Positions 7,327-11,621 of a stretch of DNA of 11,621 nt are shown here, piece after piece. The position numbers and the translations under genes are program-made. Origin of the DNA: an uncultured Ruminococcus sp. (GTDB lineage: Bacteria; Bacillota; Clostridia; Oscillospirales; Acutalibacteraceae); NCBI GenBank assembly GCA_902773265.1, contig CACYDZ010000209.1, positions 1 to 11,621 of the forward strand, in the 5' to 3' direction. Position 1 is the first letter of the stretch; the number at the start of each line of letters is the position of its first letter. A model generated the notes under the pieces. That model ran no database searches. It was not told the DNA's origin and saw only the letters and a list, made by a program, of their open reading frames with translations.

Positions 7327-7393
7327 TTTCAAAAAGTTTGTGGGGTCAAGGGGCAACGCCCCTTGTGGGATTTTAAAGGGCAAAGCCCTTTAA
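7319..7393 (-). repeat. Three-hairpin interspersed repeat, copy B (inverted)
   Basis: Read on the minus strand, the order is H1 (7373-7393, TTAAAGGGC stem, loop TTT), H2 (7347-7365, CAAGGGGC stem, loop GTT) and H3 (7319-7340, 10-bp stem with CAAAC at the base). It is nearly identical to copy C over its whole length and shares architecture with copy A. It fills most of the gap between the GNAT gene and argD, in opposite orientation to the genes. Confidence 0.88.
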
Positions 7394-7426
7394 TCGGCTA
7401 AAAAATCCAGACAAAGGAAGATACAA

Positions 7427-8599
7427 ATGACATTTGAACAAATCAAAGAACAGGATAATCAATATATTATGAACACCTATGGACGCTTTCCTGTTGCTCT
7501 TGTCAAAGGAAAAGGGGCAACCGCTTATGATGAAAGCGGAAAGGAATATATTGATTTTACCAGCGGAATAGGTGTAAATTCTCTTGGCTACTGTGATGAT
7601 GCATGGGTAAAAGCTGTTTCCGAACAGGCGGGAACATTACAACACATTTCAAATTTATACTATAATCCATTACAGACACAACTTGCCGAAAAGCTATGTC
7701 AAATCACATCTTACAGTAAAGTCTTTTTTGCCAACAGTGGTGCAGAAGCGAATGAATGTGCCATCAAGCTGGCAAGAAAATACAGCTTTGAAAAATACGG
7801 CAAAGAACGAACTAATATTATCACTCTTAAAAATTCTTTTCACGGAAGAACCGTAACAACACTTTCCGCAACAGGACAAGATGTTTTTCATAATTACTTT
7901 TTCCCGTTTACAGAGGGTTTCTGTTTTGCCAAAGCCAATGATATAGAAAGCGTAAAATCCAAAGTTGACAGTCATACCTGTGCGGTTATGATAGAACTCA
8001 TTCAAGGAGAGGGTGGTGTCAATCCGCTTGAAAAATCCTTTGTGACAGAACTTGCCGAATATTGTCAGCAAAACGATTTGCTGTTGATTGTCGATGAAGT
8101 GCAGACAGGCATAGGAAGAACAGGGACATTCTATTGTTATGAACAGTTTGGTATACAGCCCGATATTATTTCTTCAGCAAAAGGCATTGGCGGAGGTTTA
8201 CCGATGGGAGTATGTCTTTGTAACGAAAAACTACAGAATGTCATGACAGCGGGAACACACGGTACAACATACGGCGGAAATCCCATAGCTTGTGCAGGAG
8301 CTTTAGAGGTTGTAAGCAGAGTTTCCGACAGTGAATTTTTAAAAGAAGTCAACATCAAAGGCGATTATATCCGATACAAACTTTCCAAAATGAAAGGTAT
8401 TGCAGAAGTCAGAGGAATGGGATTGATGATAGGTATTGTTCTTGAGAAAGACAATGCGAAAGAGGTTGCATCAGATTGTGTTGAAAACGGATTGCTGGTG
8501 CTTACCGCAAAAACACTTATCCGCTTTTTACCGCCATTGACTATCACAAAAGAAGAAATTGATAAAGGTCTTGCTGTTTTCGAAAGAACTATATTATAA
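7427..8599 (+). CDS. argD: Acetylornithine aminotransferase
   Basis: This pyridoxal-phosphate enzyme transfers an amino group from glutamate to N-acetylglutamate semialdehyde, giving N-acetylornithine. The 390-residue protein is a class III aminotransferase of usual length. It shows NSGAEANE (103-110, cofactor phosphate binding), SFHGRT (137-142), IQGEGG (192-197), DEVQTGIGRTG (223-233) and the cofactor lysine Lys252 in SSAKGIGGG. The start has AAAGGAAG six bases upstream (7413-7420). Position between argB and argF supports acetylornithine as the substrate over other omega-aminotransferase substrates. The promoter or read-through must cross repeat copy B. Confidence 0.95.
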   Translation: MTFEQIKEQDNQYIMNTYGRFPVALVKGKGATAYDESGKEYIDFTSGIGVNSLGYCDDAWVKAVSEQAGTLQHISNLYYNPLQTQLAEKLCQITSYSKVFFANSGAEANECAIKLARKYSFEKYGKERTNIITLKNSFHGRTVTTLSATGQDVFHNYFFPFTEGFCFAKANDIESVKSKVDSHTCAVMIELIQGEGGVNPLEKSFVTELAEYCQQNDLLLIVDEVQTGIGRTGTFYCYEQFGIQPDIISSAKGIGGGLPMGVCLCNEKLQNVMTAGTHGTTYGGNPIACAGALEVVSRVSDSEFLKEVNIKGDYIRYKLSKMKGIAEVRGMGLMIGIVLEKDNAKEVASDCVENGLLVLTAKTLIRFLPPLTITKEEIDKGLAVFERTIL

Positions 8600-8637
8600 T
8601 AAGTGTATTAAAATCAAAATATGAGGAGAAAATTCAG

Positions 8638-9546
8638 ATGAAACATTTTTTAAAACTGCTGGATTACAGCGGAAAAGAAATTATCGAAATGCTTAATCTT
8701 GCTGACCAGCTCAAATACGAACAGAAACACGGTATCGAACACAAACTGCTTGCAGGCAAAACATTAGGCATGATTTTTCAGAAAGCGTCTACAAGAACAA
8801 GAGTATCATTTGAAGTAGGAATGTACCAGCTTGGAGGATATCCGCTGTTTTTGTCGGCGAACGATATGCAGATAGGCAGAGGAGAACCCGTAGAAGATAC
8901 CGCAAGAGTATTGTCACGCTTTATAGACGGCATTATGATAAGAACTTTTGAACAGGCGGAAGTAGAAGCACTGGCAGAGTACGGGTCAATACCTGTTATC
9001 AACGGACTGACAGATTTTTGTCATCCTTGTCAGGTAATGGCAGACCTTATGACAATCAGGGAGTATAAAGGTACGCTTGAGGGTCTGAAGATGTGCTTTG
9101 TGGGTGACGGAAACAATATGGCAAATTCCCTGATTGTGGGCGGACTGAAAACAGGAATGAGTGTCACGATTGCCTGTCCCGAAGGATACGAACCGCCGAC
9201 AGAAATTCTTGACTTTGCCAAAGAATACGGAGATAAATTCAGTTTGTATCACTCACCGAAAGAAGCGGTACAGAATGCAGATGTTGTCTATACAGATGTA
9301 TGGGCATCAATGGGACAGGAGCAGGAAGCCAAAAAGAGAGCAGAGGCTTTCAAAGGATTTTGTGTTGACAACGAATTAATGAGTTATACCAACAAAGAAT
9401 GTATGGTACTGCACTGTTTACCCGCACATCGTGGAGAAGAGATAACGGCAGAAGTGCTGGAAGCACACGCCAACGAAATTTTTGACGAAGCGGAAAACAG
9501 ACTGCACGCACAGAAAGCTGTCCTTGTAACAATGATGAAAGACTGA
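8638..9546 (+). CDS. argF: Ornithine carbamoyltransferase
   Basis: It condenses ornithine and carbamoyl phosphate to citrulline, the substrate of ArgG at the other end of the cluster. The 302-residue protein has the carbamoyl-phosphate motif STRTR at 51-55, HPCQ at 129-132, the ornithine-binding SMG (224-226, in DVWASMGQE), and HCLPAHRG at 259-266. These separate it from aspartate carbamoyltransferase. Length is normal. The start has GAGGAG upstream, and the gap from argD is 38 bases, consistent with one transcript. It is the last arginine gene here and is followed by a terminator-like hairpin. Confidence 0.97.
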   Translation: MKHFLKLLDYSGKEIIEMLNLADQLKYEQKHGIEHKLLAGKTLGMIFQKASTRTRVSFEVGMYQLGGYPLFLSANDMQIGRGEPVEDTARVLSRFIDGIMIRTFEQAEVEALAEYGSIPVINGLTDFCHPCQVMADLMTIREYKGTLEGLKMCFVGDGNNMANSLIVGGLKTGMSVTIACPEGYEPPTEILDFAKEYGDKFSLYHSPKEAVQNADVVYTDVWASMGQEQEAKKRAEAFKGFCVDNELMSYTNKECMVLHCLPAHRGEEITAEVLEAHANEIFDEAENRLHAQKAVLVTMMKD

Positions 9547-9557
9547 TTATATTTTAG

Positions 9558-9597
9558 ATATGGGAGTACAAATTTTGTATTCCCATATATTTTAATG
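9558..9597 (+). terminator. Terminator-like hairpin after argF
   Basis: A long stem starting with ATATGGGA and ending with TCCCATAT (9558-9588) pairs over about 13-14 bp with one G-T pair and a very short loop. It is followed by the weak tract ATTTTAATG. It lies 11 bases past the argF stop and fits the end of the arginine operon, though the T-run is short and the stem is AT-rich, so termination may be partial. Confidence 0.65.
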
Positions 9598-9616
9598 AAT
9601 GGTCGGGAGGTAAGAT

Positions 9617-11539
9617 ATGAAAAAGATTTTTTCTGTTATTGTTGTCACTTTAGCAGTGGCAGTTATGCTGTCGTCATGTACACCGAAATCCGCAGAAACA
9701 ACAGACAACACTTCAACCACAGAAACATCTTCAGAAACTTCTGTATCGCTGAAAGATGATTTTTACACCGCCGTAAATGAAGAATGGTTAAATTCAGTAA
9801 CTGTTTCCGAAGAAAATCCGTATGTCAGGTACTCAGAGACTAAGGAAGACAAAATATCACGGTTTTACGGTAACTATTTTGAAACATTACCGTCAAGAAA
9901 TGATTTATCGGAGGAAGAACAGAAACTGTTGATTTTATACGAACAGTTTCTGACAGGTCAGACAGATAACAACGATGCCGTTCTTAAAGAATATACAGGG
10001 AAAATCGACAAAGCAAAGACTTTAAAAGATATGGAAAACCTGTACTGTGACAAAAAGCTGTCCCTCTATAACGGATTGTTGGATTTTGAAATTTCAAGTA
10101 CAAATCATTCTTATGTTCTTGAACTCAATGCCCTGTCTGTTACAGGAAGTAATATGGCAAAAAATCCGAATACCTACGGTGAACAGATAAAAAAGAGATA
10201 TGCCGAAAAACTGAAAAATCTGCTTTCGGAATGTGATATTTACAGTCAGGAAGAAATTTCGGATATGATTGAAAAGGCGATTGATATAGAAGCAGAGGTC
10301 ACACAATGTTTTATGGAAAGCAACAGCAGTAAGAAAAAAACATTGTATACAGACGGTACATTTTTATTTAACATAGACATCGAAAAGATATTTGAAAGTC
10401 TGAGTTATGATAAAGACTATTTTAAAGTGTTGTGTAATGACAATTATATGGAGTTACTCAACGAAAAATTGTTTACAGAAGAAAATGTGGATAATCTGAA
10501 AGCCTATCTGACGGTCAGTGTTCTGAGCAGGATAATCCTCAATTCGCAGACTGTTTCAGAAAGCGGAGAAGTCAGTTTTGTTGATACAGCCAAATATTAT
10601 ATGAACGATGTTCTGACCAAAGCCTATCTGAAAGAAAATATCACAGAGGAAGATGTTAAAAATATCGAAGATATGGCAGAAAAGATAAAATCTGTCTATC
10701 AGTCGAAAATAGACAAGATTACTTATTTGTCGGATAAAACCAAAGAGAAAGCCAAAAGCAAGCTGGATAAATTGGGTGTAATCGTTGCTTATCCGGAGAC
10801 ATTGACAGATTACAGCAAAGCGAAGATAAGTAATGAAAATTCCTATATTGAAAACTGTGAAAATTGTCTTGCAGAAAAAGCAGGCGAACAGAACAGGATA
10901 TTAAAAAGCGAATATTCCAAAGAAAAACCAGTATTCGATACAATGGAAGTCAATGCGTATAACAGTTTTGGCAATAACTGTATTATTATCAACGCAGGCA
11001 TTCTCCAGCCACCTGTATACGACAGAACCAATTCTTTTGAAGAAAACCTGAGCGGTATTGGTATTATTGTTGCCCACGAAATATCACATACACTGGACAT
11101 AACGGGCAGTGAATACGATGAAAACGGAAATTACGGTAACTGGTGGAATGGTGAGGACAGAAAACTGTATGTGGATAATGTCATGAAACTGAAAAATTTC
11201 ATTAATCAGCAGGGCGAAAAAGACGGTATAGAACTGAATGTCACGCAGACCAAAGGGGAAGATATTGCAGATTTGACAGGTATGCAATGTTGTGTTGAAG
11301 TACTGAACGGTATCAAGAATGCGGATTACAGGCAATTTTTTATCAATTATGCAACCATGTACAGAGAAAAATGTACAGATGAAATCATGAAAAAGAGAAT
11401 ACAATATGATACGCATACTTTGGGAAAGTACAGAGTAAATGTTCCCTTGCAACAGATAAGCGAATTTTACAGCACTTTCGCTGTCAAAGAGGGTGACGGT
11501 ATGTATGTTCCCGAAAGAGAAAGAATAAGCGTATGGTAG
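9617..11539 (+). CDS. M13-family zinc metallopeptidase, predicted lipoprotein
   Basis: The 640-residue protein resembles neprilysin/PepO endopeptidases, which cut short peptides. It begins with a signal peptide and the lipobox LSSC (18-21), so Cys21 is the likely lipidated residue and the enzyme would face outward on the membrane. A Thr/Ser-rich linker follows (about 26-44), then the large M13 N-terminal domain. The C-terminal catalytic domain has VNAYNS (445-450), ILQPP (462-466), the zinc motif HEISH (487-491) with the third ligand Glu548 in GEDIAD, and RVNVPL (606-611), where the family commonly has RVNGPL. GGGAGG lies six bases before the start. No arginine role is evident. It may be transcribed by read-through or from an unseen promoter in the 70-base gap. 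Confidence 0.92.
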   Translation: MKKIFSVIVVTLAVAVMLSSCTPKSAETTDNTSTTETSSETSVSLKDDFYTAVNEEWLNSVTVSEENPYVRYSETKEDKISRFYGNYFETLPSRNDLSEEEQKLLILYEQFLTGQTDNNDAVLKEYTGKIDKAKTLKDMENLYCDKKLSLYNGLLDFEISSTNHSYVLELNALSVTGSNMAKNPNTYGEQIKKRYAEKLKNLLSECDIYSQEEISDMIEKAIDIEAEVTQCFMESNSSKKKTLYTDGTFLFNIDIEKIFESLSYDKDYFKVLCNDNYMELLNEKLFTEENVDNLKAYLTVSVLSRIILNSQTVSESGEVSFVDTAKYYMNDVLTKAYLKENITEEDVKNIEDMAEKIKSVYQSKIDKITYLSDKTKEKAKSKLDKLGVIVAYPETLTDYSKAKISNENSYIENCENCLAEKAGEQNRILKSEYSKEKPVFDTMEVNAYNSFGNNCIIINAGILQPPVYDRTNSFEENLSGIGIIVAHEISHTLDITGSEYDENGNYGNWWNGEDRKLYVDNVMKLKNFINQQGEKDGIELNVTQTKGEDIADLTGMQCCVEVLNGIKNADYRQFFINYATMYREKCTDEIMKKRIQYDTHTLGKYRVNVPLQQISEFYSTFAVKEGDGMYVPERERISVW

Positions 11540-11621
11540 TTAAAGGGCTTTGCCCTTTAAAATCCCACAAGGGGTTTCACCCCTTGACCCCACGAACTTT
11601 TTGAAAAAAGTTCGACAAAAA
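11540..11621 (+). repeat. Three-hairpin interspersed repeat, copy C (runs to the window edge)
   Basis: The element starts on the first base after the peptidase stop codon. H1 is 11540-11560 (TTAAAGGGC stem, loop TTT). H2 is 11568-11586 (CAAGGGGT pairing with ACCCCTTG, loop TTC). H3 is 11593-11614 (CGAAC at the stem base). In H2 the loop-closing pair is T-A where copies A and B have C-G, a compensated change. The right end is cut by the window. Confidence 0.88.

Noticed and set aside
7229..7393. CRISPR array
   Set aside because: Only two adjacent copies occur with no unique spacers, and no cas genes are present.
7260..7426. Insertion sequence or tRNA in the GNAT-argD gap
   Set aside because: The gap is too short for a transposase and contains only the tandem repeat end and the three-hairpin element. 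No cloverleaf or T-loop (GGTTCRA) is seen.

Overview
The window reads as low-GC Firmicutes chromosome (about 40 % G+C by eye), probably a gut-type member of Clostridia, perhaps Ruminococcus-like. The clues are AGGAGG-type ribosome binding sites, an A-rich and TTT/AAA-rich codon choice, arginine genes in the order argG-argH-...-argC-argB-argD-argF, and interspersed GC-rich palindromic repeats at gene ends. The genus call is inference. Every gene I can support is on the + strand.

Layout: argG (85-1314) and argH (1402-2763) encode the last two steps of arginine synthesis. A three-gene insert follows (2777-4753): an internally deleted NgoPII-family restriction endonuclease, an intact GGCC-type cytosine-5 DNA methyltransferase, and a small two-helix membrane protein. 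The last two start codons in this stretch (membrane gene and argC) overlap the preceding stop in ATGA junctions. The arginine genes then resume with argC (4750-5784), argB (5926-6783), a GNAT acetyltransferase (6816-7259), argD (7427-8599) and argF (8638-9546). A hairpin after argF is a possible terminator. The last gene (9617-11539) is a lipoprotein-type M13 zinc metallopeptidase.

How the genes work together: ArgB phosphorylates N-acetylglutamate, ArgC reduces it to the semialdehyde, ArgD transaminates it to N-acetylornithine, ArgF carbamoylates ornithine, and ArgG plus ArgH convert citrulline and aspartate to arginine. The acetyl-transfer step (argJ, or argA with argE) is not encoded here. 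The place between argC and argB where related operons often carry argJ holds only a palindromic repeat, and an acetyltransferase of unproven substrate sits between argB and argD.

The two least ordinary things are the following. First, the restriction-modification locus inside the arginine operon appears to have lost the endonuclease catalytic core but kept the methyltransferase. Second, a three-hairpin repeat family has copies at 5787-5863, 7319-7393 (inverted) and 11540-11621. Its stems differ between copies by paired, compensating base changes, and one copy merges with a 49-bp tandem duplication that supplies the C-terminus and stop codon of the GNAT gene.
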